From positions 35,268,949 through 35,332,948 of the forward strand of contig JAAONU010000008.1 of the NCBI GenBank assembly GCA_012932295.1: a stretch of 64,000 bases of DNA. Reading direction: 5' to 3'. Below, piece after piece: positions 1-11,359 of the stretch. The notes beneath the pieces were generated by a model, which was given only the letters and a program-made list of their open reading frames with translations, made no database searches and was not told the DNA's origin. The translations under genes were made by a program, and so were the position numbers. Source of the DNA: Cyclina sinensis (Eukaryota; Mollusca; Bivalvia; Venerida; Veneridae). Every line of letters begins with the position of its first letter. The stretch's first letter is position 1.

Positions 1-1493
1 ATTGAGAGCAAGATCTATTATTGTGTTACTATATATAAATGTATACAAAAAAGACAGGATTTTTTATGTCTTTAGTTCAAATAGAAATTTGGTGGATAAT
101 AGATTTATTTTATATTTAGAGCAATCTAGAACAAACTGATTTTATACAGATAAATGAAAATAGTCTTGAAATAACTGGGGGTTGATAATAATGTAACTAC
201 TATTTTAATAAGAACTTTATACTAAAAGTATCAAAGCAACAACATCACAACTTAAAAGGTAAGTATCAGGATAAATACAGCAAAGTAATGGAACATTTAA
301 CAAATACACTAAATAACTCAGAGAAAGTCCAATATGCTAACATCTTATCAAAATTAAAGCCAATCAACCATATTGTCTTAGTAGCTGGACAAATAAACAT
401 TAACTGCATAGTGACATTGCTAAGATTACACTATTGTCCCATTCATTCCGTCCAACATGTACACCACATACCAAGAATCGTCATTTGCAGAAATCTTGTC
501 GCAGCTTCAGACTGGTTTCTTATTCAACTTCCACATACATGTATATGAGACCTATTTTAATGCAATAAAATAAGTACTTGCATAATTAGGTCATACAGTC
601 TTTCAATAAATAAGATATATATGTTTATCATTTGTTATAGTAAAAGCCCTTTTCTTTGAAAACATGGGCTAGTGCATTATGATGCAATATCTTGTCACTT
701 ATCACTGTGAATCAGTGCCTTTTATATTTGATAGATTGCTAAGTCTTGTTTATAATATTTGAAGATGAGGCTGTAATGTAAAAGTTTTGAACAATCATTT
801 TTTTTAATAGTTAAACTGTTGATCAGCTAATGTGTTATCAGAATCATCATTATCATCATCATAACTTTCACTATTTCGTCTATTTATACAGCAATTTACA
901 ACTCTAAGTTACTTTGTTTTCGTTAAGACAAACCTTGGGGGGAAAAAAACAGTGATTGTCAACAACATCTTTTCTGAGTGGTGTCACCAAAGCCCATCAC
1001 TGGGGGTCAACTGTGATCGTTTCAACTTGTTTTCACCTGTCAAAGTCCTTGTTATGTCTGTAACACTGTGACTTTCTACGTTTCCAGTATACCCCATTTT
1101 TGTGATGTTTTATGTATTTCCGCAACTGTACAAACCATCCATTTGCTGAAAAGCTTCTGGCTGCCTTTTTTCCGGAAGATTATTTATTAACCTGGAAACA
1201 AATCATCGGCTTTAAAACTCTGTTCCACATATTTATGTACATGATTTAATGCAGTTCTAACTGCAGACTGCACTTAATGTCACATTCTTGTGTCTTTCAG
1301 TATTTCAAATTGTGAATACCTAGTCTCACAAAACATATCATAACAGGACCAACACTTATCTGTTTTGTTTATGAGAAGAAAACATGTAAATACTTACCCA
1401 TGCCAAAAAAAAGGAAATATATCTTTTATCAAGTACTTAATCAAACCGGAAAAAGGCAAATTAAAAGAACAACTGAAAAGAGGGGGTGGGGTT

Positions 1494-1518
1494 GGGGGGG
1501 GGGGGGGGGGGGGGGGGG
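1494..1518. repeat. Poly-G run of 25
   Basis: Uninterrupted run of 25 G inside the left arm. The matching place in the right arm (about 16,335-16,350) is only a short C-rich stretch, so the run expanded in one arm or its length is a sequencing artefact. Confidence 0.9.
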
Positions 1519-2084
1519 TGAGGGGGTCTTGTGGGATGGGGTTGTTGTCTGCCAGTACCTACTCATCCCAAAAATTAAAATAAGCAAAAGAAAAATGAAA
1601 TAAAAAGAATTAAAAGGGTGTAACAGTGGGATGAGGTTGGTAAGTAAAAATTAAAGTTACCTTATCTATAATCATATTTTGAACAAAACAAAAGAAAATT
1701 AAACACTATCAAAATACAGGATATTTTACAGTGGTCATTATATTGGCTTTGTTGCAGACATTCAAATACTGTTCAGCAGAAGCATGTTATGTCCACAAAT
1801 AATATCTATTAAATGACAGACATGTGTTTCACATTTTCAGAAGGGCCAGACAAACACTGATAGGATATCTGTATTACTACACAGAACAGTTGTAAAACAA
1901 TGGCAACTTATAACACAAGAGCCACCGCAAGCGGGGCCACGCTCGACTTTTCCTATTTCCAAAGGCAAATACAACAGATGAAGCGCATTGTGGTGAAGGA
2001 TTTCAAATGAAACATCATTTAAAAATGTAATTATAAATTCCATCCATACATAACAAAGTTACGGCCAATTTTAGCAACATTCAT

Positions 2085-3183
2085 TAATTTGACCTTAAAG
2101 GTCAAGGTCAAGTTCAGTTTAACCTTCTTTGGAGGTATTGTCTAAAATGTAGTTATGTCTTAGCATGAAAACACTACATCAATCAACATAAAAATGTAGT
2201 GAAGATAAGCAATTTCAAGGGAATTTAAAGGTCAAGGTTATACTTGAATTGTTCAACACATTTTTTTTATTCTCAGTGTTGTTTTGTCCCTGTATTGATC
2301 CAATCTATCTATTAATAACAAAAAACTTGTCTATTTTAGCAAATTTCAATAATTAAAACATGCATATGAAGGTCATTTTTGGGTTCAGGTCATACTTGAA
2401 TAACTTAACTTTAGGAATTGTCATGATCGTTGTTTTATCAAAGTATAAATCAAAAAGAACTAAAAATGACGTTATTGCAAATATTAGCAAATTTCTATAA
2501 TTTGACCTTGATGGTAAGGGTCATTTGAAGGTCGAGGACATATTTGAATGATTCAATGTCTCAGTTTTGTCATAAATGTTGTTTTGTCCTAGTATAAATC
2601 AAATCAAATTATAAATAACAACAGTTTGGCTATTTTAAGCAAAATTCAATAACTTGACCTTAAATGTCAAGGTCATCGATAGGTCAAGGTCATACTTAAA
2701 TAAATTATAATATGGGTTTTGTTGTTTATCAAAGTACATGTAAGAATTAAATCAATAAATAAACAACAGTTATGACAATTTAAGCAAAAAAAAAAACAAT
2801 AATGGAACCTTGACTGACGAGGTCATATAGGGGTCAATGTCATACCTGAATTATTCAGCATGTCAGTTTGGTCAAAAATGTTGCTTTGTTCAAGTATGAA
2901 TCAAGTATAACCATAAATTACACAGTTATGATCAATTTTAGCAAAATTCAATAATTTGATTTTGCTAGTCAATATCATTTTTAGATCAAGGCCAAACTTA
3001 AATCAAAATGTCTGATTTGCCAAAAGTATTGTTTTGTCCAAGTATGAATCAAATCCATAAATAAATGACAAAGTTATGACAATTTAGGATAAATTAAAAA
3101 ATCTGACCTTCATGGTCAAGGTCATTTTTGGCCGTGGTCACTCCTGAGTTTTTCAACATGTCGGATTTGTTATAAGTGTTGTT
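2085..3183. repeat. Tandem ~145-bp units rich in TCAAGGTCA
   Basis: About eight degenerate units, spaced roughly 145-150 bases (starting near 2,100, 2,230, 2,370, 2,520, 2,665, 2,815, 2,970 and 3,115). Each carries one or more AGGTCA or GTCAAGGTCA words followed by a shared text that includes TTTTGTC(C/A)AAGTAT and AATCAAAT. They are the same units, in reverse, as those at 13,986-15,650. Confidence 0.85.
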
Positions 3184-6100
3184 GAGGTGAGCCTTAGGAA
3201 AGGAAGTTAACTTGTCCAGGTGTTATCAGTATCAATATAAACTAGATGAATAAAAAAAAATTAATGTAAAAGTGATTTAAATCTTTGATCACATTTGCTG
3301 GTTAAGTACATGCATCCAGTCATTTTGCCTCATTGTGTTCGAGTTTGGCAAGAAGAGGCCAAATTAATATCTCCTAATTCACTGTAAAATATACTTTCTA
3401 GTGTAAATGAAAATGTAAGTTTAAGGATATTTTTTTGTTTTCTTTACAATATTTCATAATCAACTTTTTCTTAACTTCATTTCGAAAAGAGCGTCTTAGC
3501 AAAAAATTCAAACATATTTAGTTGGATATCACAGGGTAAAATGAAATAATGTGACTTATTTGACTTTTGTTACCTTCTGCAACTCTTATCATATAACTGT
3601 TGTGCATTTTTTCTGTACGGAAAATTGCCAGTATTATATTCCTATATGTACAATTGGAGCGGGGTTAGTGTTATCCAATATTATGTAATTCTATGTTTTG
3701 ATTGGCTGTTAGAAGATCCGATTATTGCCGAAGCATTACGCATTTTTACGAAGCACTACCTGTTGAATCAATTTGCGTAGTTGTGTTATTCCGGAAATCC
3801 TCGGACAGAATTACGAACAGAAACACGTGACTGTCTGGTAATATTGTGTAGGAACATATGTTATTGTTTTGAAATCTATTAATAGTAACAAGTAACTGAT
3901 AAGAGATACAGGTAACTTTTTGAAGGCTGGCAAAAACATGGCGGTTGATAAAAATGCAATACATAGGCCCTAGTAATTTTGTAATTACAGTTACAAAGTC
4001 ATTTTTCATCAATCAATTCAATATTTTATATCATTTAAAAGGTCTGTAAACTCATATTTTACATATATAAAAAATAATTTTCAAAACTGTTCACTTTCTT
4101 GTTTGTAAATGGTTAAACTTAGTGGATCTAAGCTGCTAGAAAAATGCTGAAAAAATGCTGAAACGGCAGGTATAAATTAGTTTAGTTCTGTCTTTTAAAA
4201 ATAAAAATTCAAAATCTGCTTATATTTTCAAAATATGAATTTAAAGAGCTTTCAAATCATGTAAAATGATACAATGTTTATGTTTAATGTTTTCAAATAA
4301 TAAAATTCGGCTCACAAAGAAAAAAGACATCTAAAGTTAAAAATTCTGTCTGGTTCCTGGAAGTACTTTGCTACAACAGTGACTGTTCCTCACCTGGTCT
4401 TTAATATGTTGAATTATATCAAAGTAATCAAAGCATGGTCATAGTTTATTATCATAATTGATGTAACAAGTATATTTGTTATTCTATTCAAGCAAGTTTG
4501 TTATCCTGTTCAAGCATGTTATTCCATGAAATTCACGTTATTTTGTCACTTAACAAAACAAACACTGTTTCAGAATAATCATAATTATCACCATTAACGT
4601 CAAGAGATATATGGAAATAAAAGGTTGAACAAATATGTTGTTGTTTGTTAAAAACTGTGCATTACATTAGTTATAATATGTCTGAACAAGACAGGTAATC
4701 AATTTAAAGATATATATTAAATTTCTTTTTACTGGCGTCTGAAAACAAAATAGAATGCTGTAGCCAAAGGTTCCTTAAAAATGCATTAAAAACCGTACAC
4801 TCAAATGGACTTAAGTCCATTTGAATTTTCCTTGTTTATTCATGTTCCACACATGTTACGCTAATATTCTTGTCAGCATATATATTCATTTAGAAATGAA
4901 AACAGACAAAAAGGTATCCCATCTGTCTTTATTGATATTGTTCAGGTTTTCATTTAATCATTGTTTGTAAGACCTTTTGTATCCCAGTAAGAAGATGCTT
5001 ATCAGCAGTTCTATTTTTAGAAACAGTATACATGTACCTATTTGATCTTTCCTATCACTATATTTAAGTCCCAGAATATCCAAGAAATATTGCTACTCCC
5101 GTATAAAATGTAGACCATTGAACAAATAAGATTTTAAAGTCAACTATAATAATGCATTCAAGCTGCATATTCTCCTCAAAATGTAGGATCCGATATAAAC
5201 AAATATATAATGTTTTGATAATTCTTTCAGATGCGTGCATAGTAACACTGACAGTTTTACAAAACGCACTTTAAGCATACATGACAGTGTGTCTGTGTTT
5301 TCACCTGTACACTCTAAATGCTGCCAGTAGTTGACTTTTTTCTAATGAATTGTTGCTTATCTTTTAAACAAAAGTTGATTAAAGTTTTCAATAACTACAT
5401 AGTTTAAAAATGTCTCCCCTTTGAGTTTTTTCATTTCATAAGGTAAATCTTAAAATGAATATTCTTTATTTTGAAGAAAAATAAAAGTTTAAAATACCTG
5501 GAATGAATGTATCCTGACATAAATTAGAATTCTTGGTGTAGAAACATGACGAAGCAGTATTATTTGTAAATTCTGCCTCTCTCAAAATTACTGGAAAATA
5601 TAATCTGATTGGTTAAGATGTTTGATAAACGGCTTTGAATATCTAACCACAGAACTGTAGCAAATCAACACAAGGTTAACCTTCAAGACTTTCCAGTATT
5701 ATCTTTAGCTGCTCAGCATGACATTATAGCCTGACTGTGACCTCTGTTACTCCTAATGAATTGATACAGAGCAAGATAACACACAGCAGAAACTTCTATA
5801 ACCCTATTTTACAAGCATCTAGAAAATGCATAGGCCTGTAATGTGATTAATTTGCCTGGTCAATTAAGTTGTTATAAATATTTGATGACCTGCTGTGCAC
5901 AGACCAGCAGTATTAATGTTAATCTAACCACATTATGTTAACAGATAAGTTTTCAAAACTTTGAAATAGAAAAGTGTTAAGTTGTATTGGTCTACAAAAA
6001 ATAAATGAATGAAATAAAAAGAAACAGAATTAAGTTTAAAAATGATAAACAGGTATACTCCTGAAAAGTAACTTTCAATTGTACTATACCACTTGAGGAA

Positions 6101-6565
6101 ACAAAACTGCTTTTCTTGTATGAAAAGTCTTTGAAATATAAACATGTTTAGATTTATTTCAAGTTTGCTATAATAAACAAAGTGTGTCCTCACTTGTGCT
6201 TGGTGTAATAACCATTCAGGAAATATTTTATAGGCAGATTTAACATAAGTTTCATAATTGATGAAATGAAAGTGAAATGGTAAATATAGTTACTCTATTA
6301 TGTAGTTCTATGCATGTGGCCAGTTATGCATAGAGCAGCTTATATTTTGAATAGCACGAAATAATTAACAATCAACTTATCAATAATTGTTGTATTATGT
6401 CAGGATATTTTTCTTAACACAAACATTTTATCCTTTATTATTATTAGTAGTAGTATTTTTATTATAATCTGATGTCATTAACATGACAAACATAATCATT
6501 AAAATGTTGAGGATTAACATTTATGCATTTCACCCTAAATGATGAAGCCACTATCATCTGAACTT
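3184..6565. other. AT-rich non-coding stretch in the loop
   Basis: No supportable gene. Frames are short, stops are dense and no module signature is visible. The only structure noted is the 24-base palindrome at 4,801-4,824. Confidence 0.6.
4801..4824. repeat. Perfect 24-base palindrome
   Basis: TCAAATGGACTT is followed directly by its exact reverse complement AAGTCCATTTGA, with no loop. No flanking element was recognised. Confidence 0.9.
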
Positions 6566-6850
6566 GCCGGTCTGGTTAGCTCAGTCGGTAGGGCATTGAA
6601 TTTTCAGTCCTAGATTCCTGGGTTGATCAGGGCCGGCAAAATTTCCATGTGGTAATTGATCTCAGACAGTGCGTCTATAGGCCATTTGTCTCTCACCTCT
6701 GAAACAAGTGAGGAAGTAGTCAGTCACTTTAGGAGAAATTGGTTAGTAAATTGGTTGGATACCCAGGAACACCTGTCAGATGGCCTTACGGCAGGGATAT
6801 GACCACAGCTGTTAAAAACTGGCTATAAACTGCAATAAATAACAAACTAA
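6566..6850 (+). mobile_element. tRNA-derived SINE
   Basis: The head at 6,566-6,637 looks like a tRNA: an A-box-like TAGCTCAGTCGG at 6,577-6,588, a degenerate B box (GGTTGATCAGG) near 6,621, and ends GCCGGTC / GGCCGGC that would pair as a 7-bp acceptor stem. An unrelated body of about 210 bases follows, ending near CAATAAATAACAAAC. The damaged B box and attached body argue for a retroposed SINE, not a working tRNA gene. Confidence 0.75.
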
Positions 6851-8074
6851 CTTAGTACGTATTATATAGTTTGACAACAGTCTGAATTGTTCAGACAAAA
6901 TTAAGTCATATTTTTTTTTAAGTTGAAAAATCATACTTTGAAACTTTAAGACACAACTATCCGAATAATCCAGATTATTGTATCAACTAATTTTAAAGTG
7001 TAATATGAAAGAGTGTAACATGCAAGTAGCATGTTGTTATAATATTTTTTAAAAGAAAAAAAAAACATATAACATGAATTTCAATCTATACATTTTAAGC
7101 CCTGATTTGTACGTAAGAATTATAATGACTGACATCATTTCATCTGAGTATTTAGACAAAATTTGTGTAATTCTTTAGAGTTTAAAATCAGTGCATTGAC
7201 ACATGTCTGAGTTATTTTTACAATTTTGCATTAGATTTTTTTCATGTTACCGTGATGATTTTGTAATCTTTTTGACATATTTAAAAGATATGAAATATTG
7301 AAAAAAAATAATTGAAAATAAAAAGCTGATGTTTAAAACTTGTGACTATTAACTTTTTTTGTTTCATTTAGTTCTTTGATAAATTTATACAAGCGAATCT
7401 GAAAATTCTGTTGAACTCAAAATACTGAAAAATGTAGAATATTTGCACTCAGAATAATGCAGATAACCAGTCTTTTGAATGATTCTTACTTTCATATTCA
7501 TGCAATTTTCAAATGTCTGAATAGCAAATATATAATTAGAAAATATTCAGCATATTTTCAGAAATTGTCAGTCCCCCCTCGCCCCCCCCCCCCCCACACA
7601 CAAAAAAAAGAATAAAATAAAAAAAAACAGAACTATTCATACAGATAAGTTTTTTTAGAGGTATTCACTATGAATTCAGATAAATTCAGAATTATTCAAA
7701 CAAATTCAGACAATATTTTTATGAGGGAGAAGTAAACAGTATATTTCAAAAGACAATAATTTCAAATTCTTCACAAGCATGGTTAAATTTAACAGTAAAT
7801 ACAGTTTTGTTACTGAAAGAATACAATTAGAAAGTTTCCAGTTCAAATTAAATGATGCAGTGGTTCATCGATTCACACCTTTTATTTTCAAAGCTATCGA
7901 TCTTTTATATAAAGTCTCTGTAAACTGAGTACCTAACTACATTTTATCTAACTTATTATTATCAATATGAACATGATAAAACAGGGGCATTATCTAAATT
8001 TCTACATTGTCCAAGAAGACACATGTACGTGTGTAAGACTTATAAATTTGCAAATTGGATCAATACTTCCACTT
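6851..8074. other. AT-rich stretch, nothing coding
   Basis: No gene recognised. A C run of 14 lies at 7,582-7,595, followed by an A-rich stretch. Confidence 0.55.
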
Positions 8075-8296
8075 AAAGCGACTAACTCACACACAAACGA
8101 TGCAAAAAAGAATATGTTTATACATCTTGCTGGAAGTAAAGAACATATTTAATCTAAGCAAATGACTCATTATTTGTTACACAAAAATCATAATATAATG
8201 TTTTACAAGCTTTTATTTGTTAAAATATTTACCCCATTTGTCACAGTGTAGATACTTCAGATATAGCATTAGTTTTGACACATTTTGCTAACTTGA

Positions 8297-8490
8297 TGCT
8301 GTGACTAAGTGGTCATGATCATTGCTCAATATTTTATTGACCGAAAGGACAGGGGTTCGAATCCTGGTTAAGTCAAAACTTATTTTGTGTGTTTAGAAGC
8401 ATTATATCTTTTTTCTCCATAGTATATCTACTTATCTTAAATAAGAAAAAAAATCACAGCTAAATTCTGTGAGTCAGTCGCTGTAAACCT
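8297..8490 (+). mobile_element. tRNA-derived SINE, GAGTCAGTC family
   Basis: A tRNA-like head (GCTGTGACTAAGTGGT at the start, a perfect B box GGTTCGAATCC at 8,354-8,364) is followed by a body with GTTTAGAAGCATTATAT and a 3' end reading CAGCTAAATTCTGTGAGTCA then GTCGC. The same head, body and end occur at 9,977, 57,475 and 58,555. The head contains ATTGACCGAAAGGACAGGGG, shared in altered form by all copies. Confidence 0.78.
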
Positions 8491-8699
8491 CCTTGAAATT
8501 TTAGGAATAAAACAAATAATATTTCAGGATAAGGTAACATTTTTACTGGTACGCATTCAGAACGTTTTGCTTTTGAACTTCAGTGTGAACTGAACTTATT
8601 AAGTATCGTATATTATACTTCCATACAGTACTGTGATATGAAAACTTTTAGTTTTTCTTTTCTTGTGAGATCATTCTACCGTTACCGTAAAGAGAATAT

Positions 8700-8895
8700 C
8701 AGTCCAGAGAAATAATGAAACAATAGAAAAACATATAAATGATAAATTCGCGCTGTTATGCTACTGTTATAAAACCAAAGAAATGTAAAACTGCCAAAAA
8801 CGAGTGTAATAAATGGCTTGAGTGTGGTTTGAACCCATGTTCTTCAGTGAAAATGTCTCAATCCTACACAAAGTAATAAAATTGAATACCCTAAA
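8700..8895 (-). mobile_element. Degenerate SINE of the same family (possible)
   Basis: On the minus strand a B-box-like GGGTTCAAACC follows TTTTCACTGAAGAACAT, resembling the head of the SINE at 8,297. The body is too degraded to set boundaries. Confidence 0.35.
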
Positions 8896-9029
8896 GAGTG
8901 GAGGTAAGGTATTAGGAATCTAATATCGTAAAGTAAGAGGGATTTTCTCTTTTATGTTTATATTTGAGTTTATTTGTCTTTGGTACAAGTGCTCATATGA
9001 CATACAATCCCTGCAAAAATTAGTTTATT

Positions 9030-9226
9030 AGTGGAGAATAGTGCAAGATACAAAAAGCATCCCATTCAGACACGTCGCTCAGGTTGCATGCTCAGTGTAC
9101 AGCACTGATACATTGGATTCAACCAGAAGACATTTAGTAAATTTAGCAGAGGAGCGGGGAATCGATCTCAACACCCCTAGATTACCAGTCAAGCACGTTA
9201 CCACCGCACACTCATCCACTCCATGA
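9030..9226 (-). mobile_element. tRNA-derived SINE, second family
   Basis: Read on the minus strand, GGTGGTAACGTGCTTGACTG then GTAATC and GATCGATTCC form a tRNA-like head (A-box-like and B-box-like words). An unrelated body follows, with GAATCCAATGTATCAGTGCT. The open frame on the plus strand over this stretch is a by-product of the repeat. Confidence 0.55.
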
Positions 9227-9976
9227 TTCTCTCTTAATTTCAACTTAAGTTATGCAATAGAGTATGTTTCAACGGAGCAAAGCTGAAAAAAGTTCACTGA
9301 GATTGGTTGATAGTGATATGAATATCTTCTTTCCAAATTATTGATATTACCGAATACCATATGCTTGTTTTGATTAACCTAATAAAAACTGCTTTACATA
9401 TACAGTATGGAGAACATTACGGGAAAATCTGTATGATCGAAAAAATACCATAACTAACTGTAATATCTTGCAAGAATTTTGCAAACTTCAAATTGCATTC
9501 TCAATTTTTTAAAGATTTTTTTTTCAATTTACTCACAGTATGTTTGTAATTAAAAAAAACTGTCCTCTCATAAATTTCAGTTGATCAACCATAATATCAA
9601 CCATGTAAATATAAAAGTTTTTTTCCTAACCTAAATTTTGTTCAAATTTGGAACGAAATTCATTGAAAATTTCTATCAAAACCTAAAAGAGTTAATCAAT
9701 ACATTAAAGTTATTTGTTGAAATCATAACGAAGATCACTCTTTGTCGAATGTTATAACTAACAGATGGGTTGATGATGCGAAAGAATAAGGTTTATACAC
9801 TTACATGTTCCAGCTGTTTTTTGAAGAACATATCTATACTAAGTTGCTGGCTCATATTTTCTTTATTTTCTCACAGAAAAACAACACATTATAAGGTTTT
9901 ACACATTTTTTATGATAAAAAATTCCCCTGTTCACAACGGGGTACGTATTTTGTTTATTTTGATAAATCTTTAAAA

Positions 9977-10145
9977 ACACGAGCCTCTGTGGCTTAGTTG
10001 TGTAGATTACAGCTCTTTATTTTACTGACCAAAAGACTGAAATGGGTTCGAATCGTGGTATTTTTTCAGTTTTCATGGTGTATAGAAGCATAATATTATG
10101 TTTCCCTTATATAGTATATTAACTTCTCAAGTTTTAAAGAAAATG
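9977..10145 (+). mobile_element. tRNA-derived SINE, GAGTCAGTC family (3'-degraded)
   Basis: The head CGAGCCTCTGTGGCTTAGTT with GGGTTCGAATCG as B box, then TTTTCATGGTGTATAGAAGC and AACTTCTCAAGTTTTAAAGA. These body words match the copies at 57,475 and 58,555. The terminal GAGTCAGTC is not seen here. Confidence 0.65.
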
Positions 10146-11201
10146 TTGGTAGAGGTCTACTAGATCATGCTATAACCAAATATATAAGCTCTATTCTTTG
10201 TAGTTTAAGATAGAAGATTTTTAAAAATTATAGGTCAGAATTAGCTTGAGCCCAAGCCCCTACTGGTTTTCATTGAAACATTAATATGTACACTGCTAGG
10301 CTATGCATGGTCTTATATTACAAAACGCATAGATCATGATTTTTTATTTATCCATTTGGTTATCATAAAAGACTTCAGCGTCATGAGGAGTGTTTAATAC
10401 TTCAAGGACAACCCTCTATGTCTTTGATAGTTTCAACTTTTTGGAAATGTCTGTCGTCAAGAATTATGTCTGTTTGGTCAACTAATTTTTCTAAACATTT
10501 CATGAAAAGCAAAAGTAAAATGCAAGATCTTGTTTACTCCAAATGCAGGATGCCCACCTTTTTCTTTTCCAATTTTGTCTTTCCTTTTAGCCACTGAAAA
10601 ATGTTGCTACATTTGATTCTTGTGTCATTTGCAGAATGTTTTTTCTTTCAACAGTGATATAAAATCACTGAATTTCTAAAACTTGTTCAGCCATCATCGA
10701 TTACATTTAGCTCCGAGAATGAAGATATGTTAAATGCCATGTTTTTCCAACTGTTTTAAAAGGAATCCCCCATAAAAATGTAAATTTTCATACTTATGCA
10801 TGCTATTTCTTTAAAAAAAAATAGTTAAAAAAATGTAAAGTTGTTCTTGATTCTTTTCCGTTCATTTTTACTTAAATAGTGAAATTTTGCAGCAGTTTTT
10901 ATTAACACATGTATTTTTTTAGTTAACTTAATGTTTACTGAAATAAACTTTCACTTAAATACAAGTACAGATTATAATTCAAGGGACAAATCATTATAAA
11001 TCTGAATCAGACCCTAAAATTCTAAATAGTGCCTTCATTTTAACCAACTAACTGCATGTGCAACAAAGATGTTGATTGTGGTCAGTTTACATTTCAACCC
11101 AGCAGGAGTGAGAGATTTATTACTCTCTAACAGTTAGGCCATATATTATTAAACTATTTTCCGTGCAAATTTGTCAAAGCATTTTGTTCTTGTGTAAATT
11201 T
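10146..11201. other. AT-rich stretch, nothing recognised
   Basis: No gene, SINE or tandem repeat could be supported. Confidence 0.5.
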
Positions 11202-11359
11202 GGAAATAAATTTTAAGTTTGAGTGTTATACCATTGAATATACCTCAGTGTCTAGTTCAGATGCATAGTAATCTAATTTAGATGTATATGCATATGAACA
11301 AGAAACCGTGATGTATATGACAATAGATCATGATCATGATCATTTTAAAATCTATATCC
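11202..11359. mobile_element. Palindromic MITE, degraded copy
   Basis: The ends GGAAATAAATTTTAAG and TTTTAAAATCTATATCC are near-inverted. The interior (GTTCAGATGCATAG, GTATATGACAATAGA) matches the better-preserved copy at 51,284-51,454. The segment folds back on itself with imperfect arms of about 75 bases and has no coding capacity. Confidence 0.6.

Larger units (their letters stand above)
1..3183. repeat. Left arm of giant inverted repeat
   Basis: The sequence from position 1 reads as the reverse complement of the sequence ending at 17,808. Over the first ~130 bases only about four differences were seen by eye. The match ends abruptly at 3,183, where the left arm turns into GAGGTGAGCC while the right arm continues with the tandem units. 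Position 1 is the window edge, so the arm may extend further left. It contains a 25-base G run at 1,494-1,518, next to which short open frames are artefacts. No gene is seen in it. The small open frame at 1,837-2,043 (minus) is matched by one at 15,618-15,887 (plus) only because the arms are copies. Confidence 0.93.

Noticed and set aside
1365..1603. Short open frames across the poly-G run
   Set aside because: Glycine/tryptophan runs arise from the homopolymer, and the same region in the right arm does not keep the frames.
8297..8376. Functional tRNA gene (perfect B box)
   Set aside because: The A-box part and arms do not fold as a full tRNA, and the head is attached to a SINE body found in three other places.
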